64,000 nt of DNA from Streptacidiphilus jiangxiensis (GCF_900109465.1 NZ_FOAZ01000011.1:246323-310322), one strand, 5' to 3'; shown: positions 26,041-34,558, counted from the stretch's first letter. Program-made: numbers and translations. The notes: generated from the letters alone by a model not told the origin.

Positions 26041-27972
26041 ATGTCCGCCATGGACACGGGGGAACAGCCGGGGACGCGGCTGATCGACGGCCGCTTCGAG
26101 CTGCTGGAGCGGCTCGGCGGCGGGGGCATGGGCCTGGTGTGGCGGGCGCGCGACATCGTCCTGCAGCGCGAGGTGGCGCTGAAGGAGGTGCGCGCGGCGG
26201 ACCCCGCCATGGTCGCGGCCGACCCGACCGCGGCGGCGGAGCTGCGTGAGCGGGTGCTGCGCGAAGCGCGGGCGTTGGCGCGGCTGCAGCACCCCAACGT
26301 GGCGGTGATCCACCACATCGTGGACAGCGCCGCCTACCCTCACCCGTGGCTGGTCATGGAGCTGGTGACCGGCGGCAGCCTCGGTGACCGGCTGGAGCGC
26401 GGACCCCTGACGCTGCCGGAGGCCGCCGGGATCGGACGCGGCGTGCTGTCGGCGCTGCGCGCGGCCCACGCCGCCGGGATCATGCACCGGGACGTGAAGC
26501 CCGGCAACGTGCTGCTGCGCGCGGACGGCACTCCGGTCCTCACCGACTTCGGCATCGCCGCCTTCAGCGATGCCACCGCGCTGACGGCGGCGGGCTCCCT
26601 GGTCGGCTCACCCGAGTACATCGCGCCGGAGCGGATCCGCGGTCAGGAGGGCGACCCCTCCTCCGACCTGTGGTCGCTCGGCATGCTGCTCTACGTCGCC
26701 GTCGAGGGCACCCACCCGCTGCGCCGGGGCACCGCGCTGGCCACGCTGGCAGCGGTGCTCGGCGAGCCGCTCCCGGCGCCGACCCGCGCCGGGCAGCTCG
26801 GGCCGCTGCTGGTCGCCCTGCTGGCCAAGGACCCCGGCGCGCGCCCGGACGCCGAGCAGGTCGACCGGACCCTCGCCCAGGCCCTCTCCGCGCCTGCGGC
26901 GGCGCCCTTCGCCCCCGGGCCCCCGCAGGACGGCACCCTCCGCCTCACGGAACCCTCCGGCGCGGCGCCGTTCGGCGCGACGCCCGGTGGCGGAACTCCG
27001 ATGGGTGCGACGCCTGGTGGCGGAACTCCGTTCGGCGGGACGCCCGGTGGCGGGACCCCGTTCGGCGGGACGCCCGGTGGGGGAACTCCGATGGGTGCGA
27101 CGCCTGGTGGGGGAACTCCGTTCGGCGGGACGCCCGGTGGCGGAACTCCGTACGGCGCGACGCCCGGTGGCGGGACCCCGTACGACGCGACGCCGTTCGG
27201 CGCCACGCCTGGTGGCGGGACTCCGTTCGGCGCGTCGCCTTCGGGTGCGACCCCGTTCTCGCCGTCGTTCGGCGCGCCGTTCGTGCAGCCCGTGCGGCGC
27301 CGGCGGGCGCCGGTGGTCGCCGCGCTCTGCACCGTTGCGCTCGTCCTCGCGGGCACGCTCGTCTGGGGGCTGCTCGGCTACGACACGGCGAGCGCCGGCC
27401 GTTCCGGCGGGACCGCGGCGACGGGCGGCAGCGGCCCGGTCGTCGCGCCGAGCAGTGTCCCGTCGGCCGGTGGCACGCCGTCCGCGAACCCGGGCGGCTC
27501 GACCGGCTCCTCGGGCGACAGCGCCGCCGACGTCAACCTGCTGACGCCGGACGGCCTGCGCCGCGCCGTCGCGGCCATGCGGCCGCTGATCCCCGGAGGC
27601 AAGGTCTTCGAGCTGACCGTCTACCCGACCTACGCCATCGCCGAGGTTCCCGCCGCCGCGAACCCGCAGGAGTACGACGAGGTCGACTATCGTGACGGCC
27701 GGGCCACCCGAACGATCGGAGGCCCGGCCATGGACGAGAAGCCGGTGAACCTCGGCCTCTACGACTGGAGCGTGGTCCCGGCGCTGCTGCGCAAGGCCCA
27801 GAGCACGCTCAACATCCCGCATCCGGCGAGCCGTTACCTCATCATCGAGGCGGACATGTTCGACTACTCGCCGGTGATCGCCGTCTACTTCTCCGACGTC
27901 AACGACGGCAGCGGCTACCTCACCGCGGACCCCAAGGGGACCGTGCGGCGCACCTACCCGCTGGGCTCCTGA
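26041..27972 (+). CDS. Receptor-type Ser/Thr protein kinase with decapeptide-repeat linker and novel extracellular domain
   Basis: A 643-residue Hanks-type membrane kinase. The P-loop is LGGGGMGLVW (about residue 25), the catalytic Lys lies in VALKEV, HRDVKPGN is near residue 150, DFG near 170, and the P+1 loop is GSPEYIAPE. The cytoplasmic linker (about 311-403) is a run of decapeptides of form (F/M/Y)G(A/G)TPGGGTP, rich in possible phospho-Thr. One membrane helix follows (about 425-446), then a Ser/Gly-rich stalk and an unrecognised outer domain of about 150 residues with YPTYAIAEVPA and YLIIEADMFDYSPVIAVYFSD. The start could also be ATG 26050. An ECF sigma factor begins 50 bases downstream. 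Confidence 0.9.
   Translation: MSAMDTGEQPGTRLIDGRFELLERLGGGGMGLVWRARDIVLQREVALKEVRAADPAMVAADPTAAAELRERVLREARALARLQHPNVAVIHHIVDSAAYPHPWLVMELVTGGSLGDRLERGPLTLPEAAGIGRGVLSALRAAHAAGIMHRDVKPGNVLLRADGTPVLTDFGIAAFSDATALTAAGSLVGSPEYIAPERIRGQEGDPSSDLWSLGMLLYVAVEGTHPLRRGTALATLAAVLGEPLPAPTRAGQLGPLLVALLAKDPGARPDAEQVDRTLAQALSAPAAAPFAPGPPQDGTLRLTEPSGAAPFGATPGGGTPMGATPGGGTPFGGTPGGGTPFGGTPGGGTPMGATPGGGTPFGGTPGGGTPYGATPGGGTPYDATPFGATPGGGTPFGASPSGATPFSPSFGAPFVQPVRRRRAPVVAALCTVALVLAGTLVWGLLGYDTASAGRSGGTAATGGSGPVVAPSSVPSAGGTPSANPGGSTGSSGDSAADVNLLTPDGLRRAVAAMRPLIPGGKVFELTVYPTYAIAEVPAAANPQEYDEVDYRDGRATRTIGGPAMDEKPVNLGLYDWSVVPALLRKAQSTLNIPHPASRYLIIEADMFDYSPVIAVYFSDVNDGSGYLTADPKGTVRRTYPLGS
26969..27250 (+). repeat. 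30-bp coding tandem repeats in the receptor kinase
   Basis: About nine near-identical 30-base units, core CGCCCGGTGGCGGAACTCCG, encode the (F/M/Y)G(A/G)TPGGGTP decapeptide. Conservation reaches third codon positions, so the array is recent or kept uniform by recombination and may vary in length between strains. Confidence 0.9.
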
Positions 27973-28022
27973 CGGCGGTTGGTAGGCTCGCGCTCCTCGA
28001 CGGTCCGGCGTGAGGGGAGCGG

Positions 28023-28568
28023 GTGACGGGCTGGGATCCGGCGGCGGAGCACGCCTACCACGCGTTCTTCGAGCGCCATCACGCCGAACTCGCGCGTCTC
28101 GCCTACCTGCTGACCGGCGAGACGGACGTCGCCGACGACCTCGCGGCGGACGCGCTGCTGGAGGTCTGGCGCCACTGGGCCCGGGTCCAGGCCGCCGACT
28201 CACCGGCCGCGTACGCGCGCGGGGTCCTCGCCAACCTGTGCCGCAACCGCCTGCGCCGCCTCGGCCGGGAACGGCGGGGTTGGCGCGCGCTGTGGAATGA
28301 GAACGCTCACATCGCGCGTGGCGCCGACGTGCCCGCTGTCGTGGACGTGCGCAGCGCGCTGCGGCTGCTGCCGTACCGGCGGCGCGCCTGCGTGGTGCTG
28401 CGGTACGCCTTCGACCTGTCGGAGAAGGAGACCGCGCAGGCGCTGGGGATCAGTGTCGGTACGGTGAAGAGTCAGACCTCCCGTGGCGCGGCCCAACTGG
28501 CCGCGCTGCTCCGCGGGGTGCAGGGGGACGAGGACGCGTGGCTGGTGACGGCCGGGGAGGAGCGGTGA
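28023..28568 (+). CDS. ECF-type RNA polymerase sigma factor (SigE70 group)
   Basis: A 181-residue sigma factor that redirects RNA polymerase. The sigma2 region is FFERHHAELARLAYLLTGETDVADDLAADALLEVWRHW. The sigma4 helix-turn-helix is LPYRRRACVVLRYAFDLSEKETAQALGISVGTVKSQTSRG, where LPYRRR... and GISVGTVKSQ are the identifying segments. GTG start with GAGGGGAG upstream. Its stop overlaps the ATG of the next membrane protein (TGATG), the usual sign of a sigma/regulator pair. It follows a receptor kinase by 50 bases, so both may respond to one signal. The promoters it controls are unknown. Confidence 0.9.
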   Translation: MTGWDPAAEHAYHAFFERHHAELARLAYLLTGETDVADDLAADALLEVWRHWARVQAADSPAAYARGVLANLCRNRLRRLGRERRGWRALWNENAHIARGADVPAVVDVRSALRLLPYRRRACVVLRYAFDLSEKETAQALGISVGTVKSQTSRGAAQLAALLRGVQGDEDAWLVTAGEER

Positions 28569-29425
28569 TGGACGGGCACCGCGACGGCCACCGCGACATG
28601 CCGTCCGAGGGTCGGACCGACGGCCTGCGCGAGGCCCTGCGCACCGAGGCCGCGCGGCACCGGCCCGACCGGGAGGCGATCCTCGCCCGCATCGCCGCCG
28701 GTCAGGCGCCCGAACGCCGGACGCGGGCGGCCCGGCGCAGGCCGCTGCGCCTGGCCGGGCTCGCAACGGCGTGCGCGCTGCTGCTCGGTGCGAGCGTCGC
28801 GGGGACCTGGGCGGCGGTCGGACGCTACGTCGATCCCGGCCCGGCGGCCGCGACCGCCACGGCGACCACCCCCGGCGTCCCGCGGACGCCCACGCCGAGC
28901 GGCTCCGCCGCAGGCGACGCGGTGGACCCGGCCCCGACCGGTGCGGGCACGCCCACCGCGGGCGCCTCCGCGCCGAGCCCGCCGTCCGCCTCGGCGCCGC
29001 CGCCCGCGCAGTCTCCCGGCCCGACCCGGGTCCAGCAGGGGTTCCTCTGGTCCGACGGCTCGGTGGACCCGGGCAGCACCAGCGCCTGGGCGCAGAGCGA
29101 CGTCACGCTGAAGACCCGGTTCACCGTCGCGGCCCTCGACGTGAAGCTGCGCATCGCGCTCACGCCGGGCGTGGCCACCACGGGCGACTGGTCGACCGTC
29201 CCGGCGCAGGACCTCACCGTCACCGTCACCCGCCAGGGCGGCTTCCTGGTCTACGAGTGGACCCTCAAGCCCGGCGCCACGCTCGCCCCGGGCTCGTACG
29301 AGTTCGCGGGCCAGTACGACCACGCCTCCGGCGGCCGCGACGCCGGCCAGGACACCTACGCCGCCACCGCCACCGGCCACGGCCAACCGGCGTCCGTCCA
29401 CGGCAACTTCTACCCGACCCACTGA
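28568..29425 (+). CDS. Single-pass membrane protein coupled to the ECF sigma factor (possible atypical anti-sigma)
   Basis: A 285-residue protein whose ATG overlaps the sigma factor stop (TGATG). Residues 1-60 are a charged cytoplasmic segment, one helix spans about 62-82 (LAGLATACALLLGASVAGTW), a Thr/Pro/Ala-rich stalk runs to about 155, and the outer domain of about 130 residues is beta-rich (GFLWSDGSVDPG, DLTVTVTRQGGFLVYEW, GSYEFAGQYDHASGG). There is no HxxxCxxC zinc anti-sigma motif and no RsgI or FecR domain that I recognise. Position argues for a sigma-controlling sensor; sequence does not prove it. It ends three bases from the convergent response-regulator gene. Confidence 0.8.
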   Translation: MDGHRDGHRDMPSEGRTDGLREALRTEAARHRPDREAILARIAAGQAPERRTRAARRRPLRLAGLATACALLLGASVAGTWAAVGRYVDPGPAAATATATTPGVPRTPTPSGSAAGDAVDPAPTGAGTPTAGASAPSPPSASAPPPAQSPGPTRVQQGFLWSDGSVDPGSTSAWAQSDVTLKTRFTVAALDVKLRIALTPGVATTGDWSTVPAQDLTVTVTRQGGFLVYEWTLKPGATLAPGSYEFAGQYDHASGGRDAGQDTYAATATGHGQPASVHGNFYPTH

Positions 29426-29428
29426 GGC

Positions 29429-30124
29429 CTAGGACGACTGCGGGTGCAGCAGGCCCCGGTTGAAGGCCTCCGTCACGGCGGCCGCGCGGTCGGAGACGCC
29501 CAACTTGGCGTAGATGTTCAGCAGGTGGGACTTGACCGTGGCCTCGGTGATGAACAGGCGGGCGGCGGCCTCGCGGTTGGTGGCGCCGGAGGCGACGTGC
29601 CGGAGCACCTCCAGCTCCCGCTGGCTGAGCGGACCGTCGGAGGGGGCCGGCCCGGGTGTCGTGCCGGCTGTCGCCCCGGGCGTGCGGACGCGCTGCATCA
29701 GCAGCGCGGCCACCGTGGAGGCCAACACCGCCTCGCCGCGTGCCGTCGCCCGGACCGCGCGCAGGAGTTCGTCGCGCGGGGCGTCCTTGAGCAGGTAGCC
29801 GCAGGCGCCCGCCTCGATCGCGGGCAGCACGTGGGCGTCGGTGTCGTACGTCGTCAGCACCAGCACCCGGGCGGCGCTGCCGCGGCGGGCGAGCTCGCGG
29901 ATCGCGGCGACGCCATCGGTGCCGGGCATCTGCAGGTCCATCAGGATCACGTCCGGGCCCACCTCCTCGGCCAGCCGCAGCGCCTCCGCGCCGTCGGCCG
30001 CCTCGCCGACGACCTCGAAGCCGGGCTCGCGGGAGAAGAGGCCGGCGAGGCCGTCGCGGACGACGGGATGGTCGTCCGCGACCAGCAGCCGGATCGGACC
30101 GTCGTGTTGCCGCGGGTCGCTCAC
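29429..30124 (-). CDS. NarL/LuxR-family two-component response regulator
   Basis: A 231-residue transcription factor. The receiver domain (about 8-125) shows LLVADDHPVVRDGL, the phosphoacceptor Asp in DVILMDLQMPGTDG, and KDAPRDELLRAV with the conserved Lys. The C-terminal LuxR helix-turn-helix is LSQRELEVLRHVASGATNREAA...VKSHLLNIYAKLGVSDR. GTG start overlaps the histidine-kinase stop (GTGA), so the pair is translationally coupled. It is the last gene of a three-gene minus-strand operon that is divergent from the pectinase gene, a possible target. Confidence 0.94.
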   Translation of the reverse strand: MSDPRQHDGPIRLLVADDHPVVRDGLAGLFSREPGFEVVGEAADGAEALRLAEEVGPDVILMDLQMPGTDGVAAIRELARRGSAARVLVLTTYDTDAHVLPAIEAGACGYLLKDAPRDELLRAVRATARGEAVLASTVAALLMQRVRTPGATAGTTPGPAPSDGPLSQRELEVLRHVASGATNREAAARLFITEATVKSHLLNIYAKLGVSDRAAAVTEAFNRGLLHPQSS

Positions 30125-31362
30125 GTCTCCACCTCCGTGGGGTCGACCGGCACGCGGGCGGAGATGCCGGTGCCGGCGCCGGGTTCGGACTCGATCTGCA
30201 AGGTCCCGGCCACGGACGCGATCCGCTCCCGCATCCCGACCAGGCCGAAGCCGCCGTCCTGGCGCGGGGGAGCGGCCGTGACCCGCTCGGGGTCAAAGCC
30301 GGCGCCGTCGTCCACCACGTCCAGTGCCACCTCGTGGCCCAGGTAGGACAGGGTGAGCGCGACCTGCCCGGCGGCGGCGTGCTTGGCCACGTTGGCCAGC
30401 GCCTCCTGGGCCGTGCGCAGCAGGGCCAGTTCCGTCTCCGGCGGCAACGCGTGGGCGGTGCCCGTGGTCGAGACGCGGACGGGCGTGCCGTGCAGCGCGG
30501 TCCACCGCTCCGCCACGCCGGTCAGCGCCTCCCCGAGCCGCGCGGTGCGCAGCGGCTCGGGGCGCAGCGCGTGGACGGAGCGCCGCGCCTCGGCCAGGCT
30601 CTCCTGGGCCAGGCCGGCGGCCGCGTCCACGTGGCGCTGCCAGGTCTCGCGGTCGGTGACCGCGGCGGCGGCGCGCAACTGCGCGATGATGCCGGTGAAG
30701 CCCTGCGCGAGCGTGTCGTGGATCTCCCGCGCCATCCGCCGCCGTTCGTCCTGCACCCCGGCCTCGCGGGCGCGAGCGAGCAGCTGCTCGTGCAGCACGG
30801 CGTTCTCGGCGAGGCTGGCCTCCAGCCGCCGGTTGGCCTGCTGGATCTCCGCGAGCGCGCGCTCCCGTTCCTTCTGGAGGCGGAAGCCGCGCTGCGCGAA
30901 CCAGGCGAACCCGCACATCGGCACGATGTTGGCGAGCAGCACCGCCACGCACTCCGCCACACCCAGCGCGGTTCGCTTGTCCAGGCCGTACGCCTGCGCG
31001 AGACCCGCGACCGCCGCCACCGAGCCCACCGCGAGGAGCTCCCACGGCCAGGGGACCAGCCGGAACGCGAAGACGTAGCAGGCGGGCGTGAAGAAGCCGA
31101 ACCACGGGTCGCGCAGGACCAGGACGGTGGTGAGGACCATGAAGACGGCGAAGAACACCGCCATCACCCCGGTCCGCTCCCGCCACTGCGGACGGAGCGT
31201 GAAGACCGTCAGCATCCACACCGCCAGCAGCGCGCAGAGCGTCAGATCGACGGCGAGCGACCCGCCGCCCTTGTGGGCGGCGGTCACCAGGGTGAGCAGG
31301 CCGAGCAGGAGGTAGGGCAGGACGGTCGTCGCCGGCGTCCAGTGCCTCGGTCGTTCGTCCAC
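30121..31362 (-). CDS. DesK/NarX-type sensor histidine kinase
   Basis: A 413-residue membrane sensor. About five or six hydrophobic helices in the first 170 residues replace a periplasmic domain. A coiled segment (LQKERERALAEIQQANRR) leads to the HisKA_3 box RRRMAREIHDTLAQGFTGI, with the phospho-His in EIHD, and a HATPase_c domain ending with DDGAGFDPE and GGFGLVGMRERI. The GTG at 31362 has GAGAGGGG five to six bases upstream. An ATG at 31398 overlapping the upstream stop (TGATG) would add 12 residues and cannot be excluded. Partner of the response regulator that follows. Confidence 0.92.
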   Translation of the reverse strand: MDERPRHWTPATTVLPYLLLGLLTLVTAAHKGGGSLAVDLTLCALLAVWMLTVFTLRPQWRERTGVMAVFFAVFMVLTTVLVLRDPWFGFFTPACYVFAFRLVPWPWELLAVGSVAAVAGLAQAYGLDKRTALGVAECVAVLLANIVPMCGFAWFAQRGFRLQKERERALAEIQQANRRLEASLAENAVLHEQLLARAREAGVQDERRRMAREIHDTLAQGFTGIIAQLRAAAAVTDRETWQRHVDAAAGLAQESLAEARRSVHALRPEPLRTARLGEALTGVAERWTALHGTPVRVSTTGTAHALPPETELALLRTAQEALANVAKHAAAGQVALTLSYLGHEVALDVVDDGAGFDPERVTAAPPRQDGGFGLVGMRERIASVAGTLQIESEPGAGTGISARVPVDPTEVET

Positions 31363-31397
31363 GCCCGCCCCTCTCGTCGTGGCCAATCTATCCAGCA

Positions 31398-31814
31398 TCA
31401 GCGGGCGGCGAAGGCCGAGCGCAGGTGCCGGCCGTTGGCGATCGCCACCACGCCCAGCAGCAGCGCCCCGCACATGCCCTGCTCGACGCGCATCCACACG
31501 GGCAGCAGGCCGGGCAGCGAGGCGATCACGACGATGGCGACGAGCATCACTGTCGAGGTGATCCGCAGCCGGCGGAAGGCGCCCGGACTGCCGTGGGCGG
31601 CCCTGGCCACGAAGCTCAGCATCAGCAGCGAGGCCAGCGCGACGATGGCGCCGCGGATCCAGACGGTCGCGGTGACCAGGTCGGTGTGGCCGCGCATCGC
31701 GTAGGCGACGGCCAGGGTCGAGGCGCTGAGCGCGACGTAGCCGCCGACGAGGGTGCGCAGGGTGCGGAACGCGGAGCGGCTGCGCGGGTGGGTGAGTGCA
31801 TCGTTGCTGGTCAC
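31398..31814 (-). CDS. Small polytopic membrane protein of the two-component operon
   Basis: A 138-residue protein of unknown family with about four hydrophobic segments: YVALSASTLAVAYAM, GAIVALASLLMLSFVA, STVMLVAIVVIASLPG and GALLLGVVAIA. Start is GTG at 31814 with GGAAGGA upstream. It is the first gene of the operon and its stop overlaps an ATG of the histidine-kinase frame (TGATG). A role as accessory sensor or inhibitor of the membrane kinase is inferred from operon order only. The stretch upstream to 32075 on the same frame is the divergent promoter region, not coding. Confidence 0.75.
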   Translation of the reverse strand: MTSNDALTHPRSRSAFRTLRTLVGGYVALSASTLAVAYAMRGHTDLVTATVWIRGAIVALASLLMLSFVARAAHGSPGAFRRLRITSTVMLVAIVVIASLPGLLPVWMRVEQGMCGALLLGVVAIANGRHLRSAFAAR

Positions 31815-31826
31815 AGGACCGGTCCT
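31815..31826. promoter_or_regulatory. 12-bp perfect palindrome at the two-component operon start
   Basis: AGGACCGGTCCT directly abuts the GTG start of the small membrane protein and overlaps its GGAAGGA ribosome-binding site on the minus strand. It could be an operator or a translational hairpin. Confidence 0.4.
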
Positions 31827-31945
31827 TCCAACGGGGTGGTCTCTTCTTCTCCCCTCCAGAGTCGCGAGAACGGCCGGGCGGCACATCGACCGATCCACCG
31901 GGCCGACGGCTGGTTCCGTCGACCGACCGAACGGCTGAGTCGCCT

Positions 31946-31959
31946 CCACCGAACGGTGG
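31946..31959. promoter_or_regulatory. Palindrome in the pectinase / two-component divergent region
   Basis: CCACCG-AA-CGGTGG is a perfect inverted repeat in the middle of the 254-base region between the divergent operon and the pectinase gene. It is a candidate regulator-binding site. I see no convincing -10/-35 pair beside it. Confidence 0.3.
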
Positions 31960-32068
31960 GGTGGGCCGCCGAAGAAAAGTTCCGTAGGGCGGGCAACCTT
32001 TCGCCGCCGCCGGACCACCAAGGGGCGTACCTGTCGTTCCAGCAGTACCGACGAGAAGGACTGACCCG

Positions 32069-34558
32069 GTGTCACAGACTCGCTCCATCCATCGCCGCTC
32101 CCCGCGGACCCGCCGCTGGCTGGCGGTCGCGGCGACCCTGACCGTGACGGGAGCCGGGATCGCGGCGGTGCCGCTGTTCGCCGGCGCGAGCACCACCGCG
32201 AGCTCCACCGCGAGCGCGGGCACGCGGACCCTCACCGTCGCGGCCGACGGCAGCGGCCAGTACCGGACCGTGCAGGCGGCCGTCGACGCCGCCGCGGCCG
32301 GGGACACGATCAGCATCGCCAAGGGGACCTACCACGAGGTGGTGACGGTCCCGGCGAGCAGGACGGGGCTGACCCTGACCGGCGCGACCGGCCGTGCCGC
32401 CGACGTGGTCATCACCTTCGGCAACGCCTCCGGCACCGCCAGGCCCGGCGGTTCCACGTACGGCACCCTCGGCAGCGCGACCGCCACCTTCGCCGCCGAC
32501 GGGATGACGGTGCGCAACCTCACCATCATCAACTCCTTCTCCCGGGCCGCGAATCCCGGCATCAAGAACACCCAGGCCGTCGCGCTCGCCGCCGAGGGCG
32601 ACCGCCAGGTCTACGTCGGGGACCGGATCCTGGGCCACCAGGACACCCTGCTCGCCTGGTCGCCGAACGCCACCGCGCAGACGCGGCAGTACTTCCGTGA
32701 CGACTACGTCAGCGGCGACGTGGACTTCCTCTTCGGCAACGCGACCGCCGTCTTCGACCACGACACCCTCCAGGCCCTCGACGACGGCGCCCGGACGGGC
32801 GGCGTCAACGGCATGCTGACGGCGGCCAACACGGAGGCGTCGAAGAAGTACGGGTTCCTGATCACCGGCAGCACGGTGGTCAGCACCGCCAAGGCCGCGA
32901 CGTACTGGCTCGGCCGCCCGTGGCACCCGACCGCGACCGCCGTGGCCCAGGTCGTCGTGCGCGACACGGTGCTCCCGGCAGCGGTGAAGAGCGCCGCCCC
33001 GTGGACGGACATGAGCGGCTTCGCGTGGAAGTCCGCGCGGTTCGACTCCTACGCCGACACCGGCGCGGGCGCCGCGGTGAACGCCGACAGCCCGCAGCTC
33101 GGCGCCGCGCAGGCGGTCGGCTTCACCGCGCAGTCCTACCTGGCCGGCACCGACGGCTGGAACCCCACCACGACGGCGGCCACGACCGGGACCACCGCAG
33201 GCACGACGGCGACCGGTGACGCCCGGCAGGTGAGCGAGCCGAAGCTGCCGACGACCGTCTGCGCCACCGTCCCCGCCACGCTGGCCATGCCGAACCGCGT
33301 CGCCTCCGCCGCCGCCGAGTCCACCCCGCCGGACACCTCCCGCATCCAGCGCGCGCTGGACGCCTGCGCGCAGACCGGCTCGGCCACCGTCGCGGTGAGG
33401 CTCGGCGCCGCCGACGCCTCCCACACCGCGTTCCTGACCGGCCCGCTGACCGTGCACCGTGGCGAGGTGCTGCTCCTCGACCCCACCGTCACCCTCTTCG
33501 GCTCCCGCAACCCGGCGAACTACCAGGTCAGCGGCAAACCGACGTGCGGCACCCTGGCCTCCTCCGAGGGCGGCTGCGCGCCGCTGATCAGCGTCGCGGG
33601 CGCCGACGCGGGCATCGAGGCCGTGCGCGCCGCGAACGGCACGCAGGGTCGCATCGACGGCCGAGGTGACCAGACCGTCCTCGGCCGGGGCGCCACCTGG
33701 TGGGGCCTGGCCACCGCCGCGCAGAAGGCGGGGGAGAACCAGCAGGACCCGCGGCTGATCCAGGCGGTGAACTCCGACAACTTCACGCTCTACCACGTGG
33801 ATCTGCTGAACTCGCCCAACTTCCACGTGGTCTACCAGGGTGGCACCGGCTTCACCGCCTGGGGCGTCCGCATCAGGACGCCCGCGACCGCCCGCAACAC
33901 CGACGGCATCGACCCGGCGGGCGCCACCAACGTGACCATCGCCGACAGCTTCGTCATGGACGGCGACGACGGCGTCGCGATCAAGGGCGGCTCCGCCAGC
34001 CGCAACATCACGGTGGAGAACAGCCACTTCTACGGCACGCACGGCATCTCGATCGGCAGCGAGACCAACGGCGGCGTGACCAACGTCCTCTTCCGGAACA
34101 ACACCCTGACCGGCACCGACGCGTTCGGCAACGTCAGCGGGAGCAGCACCGGGATCCGCATCAAGTCCTCCCGGAGCAACGGCGGCAGGGTCAGCGACGT
34201 CACCTACCTGGCGACGTGCGTCACCGCCGTGCGCGCGCCGATGGTCTTCGACACCCACTACTCGAACGGCTCGGGCTCGCTCACCCCGTGGTTCACCGGC
34301 ATCACCGTCGACGGCTTCCGCGCCACGGCGTCCCCGTCCGGTGCGAGGTCGACCTTCGTCGGCCTGGACGCGAGCCACCCGCTCGGCCTCGCGCTGCTGA
34401 ACGTCTCCCTCGACACCACCGCGAGCACCGCCTCCTACGCCGCGCTGACGGCCTACGACGACAACCTCAAGCCCTCCGGCACGGACGTGAGCGTCGCCGC
34501 GGTCGGCGGTGGCGGCTCGCTGCCCGGGTGCTCCTTCCCCGCCTTCCCGGCCCTGTGA
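32069..34558 (+). CDS. Secreted bifunctional pectinase: CE8 pectinesterase fused to GH28 polygalacturonase
   Basis: An 829-residue exported enzyme that should de-esterify pectin and then cleave polygalacturonan. A long, twin-Arg-like signal (RRSPRTRRWLAVAATLTV) covers the first 45 residues. The CE8 beta-helix (about 50-360) has GHQDTLL near 190, the catalytic DFLFGN near 218 and LGRPWHP near 280. A Thr-rich linker (about 365-390) joins a GH28 beta-helix with NTDGIDP (about 609), GDDGVAIKGG (about 632), the catalytic His in GTHGISIGSE (about 657) and RIKSS (about 696). All catalytic residues are present. GTG start with GAGAAGGA upstream. Divergent from the two-component operon, which may control it. 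Confidence 0.93.
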   Translation: MSQTRSIHRRSPRTRRWLAVAATLTVTGAGIAAVPLFAGASTTASSTASAGTRTLTVAADGSGQYRTVQAAVDAAAAGDTISIAKGTYHEVVTVPASRTGLTLTGATGRAADVVITFGNASGTARPGGSTYGTLGSATATFAADGMTVRNLTIINSFSRAANPGIKNTQAVALAAEGDRQVYVGDRILGHQDTLLAWSPNATAQTRQYFRDDYVSGDVDFLFGNATAVFDHDTLQALDDGARTGGVNGMLTAANTEASKKYGFLITGSTVVSTAKAATYWLGRPWHPTATAVAQVVVRDTVLPAAVKSAAPWTDMSGFAWKSARFDSYADTGAGAAVNADSPQLGAAQAVGFTAQSYLAGTDGWNPTTTAATTGTTAGTTATGDARQVSEPKLPTTVCATVPATLAMPNRVASAAAESTPPDTSRIQRALDACAQTGSATVAVRLGAADASHTAFLTGPLTVHRGEVLLLDPTVTLFGSRNPANYQVSGKPTCGTLASSEGGCAPLISVAGADAGIEAVRAANGTQGRIDGRGDQTVLGRGATWWGLATAAQKAGENQQDPRLIQAVNSDNFTLYHVDLLNSPNFHVVYQGGTGFTAWGVRIRTPATARNTDGIDPAGATNVTIADSFVMDGDDGVAIKGGSASRNITVENSHFYGTHGISIGSETNGGVTNVLFRNNTLTGTDAFGNVSGSSTGIRIKSSRSNGGRVSDVTYLATCVTAVRAPMVFDTHYSNGSGSLTPWFTGITVDGFRATASPSGARSTFVGLDASHPLGLALLNVSLDTTASTASYAALTAYDDNLKPSGTDVSVAAVGGGGSLPGCSFPAFPAL

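Noticed and set aside
26969..27250. Regular 30-bp repeats considered as a CRISPR array
   Set aside because: Units are contiguous without unique spacers and stay in the kinase frame coding a regular decapeptide.
30121..32322. Histidine-kinase frame extended to 32322
   Set aside because: The extension runs through the upstream membrane-protein gene and into the pectinase start; coupling and ribosome-binding site place the start at 31362 or 31398.
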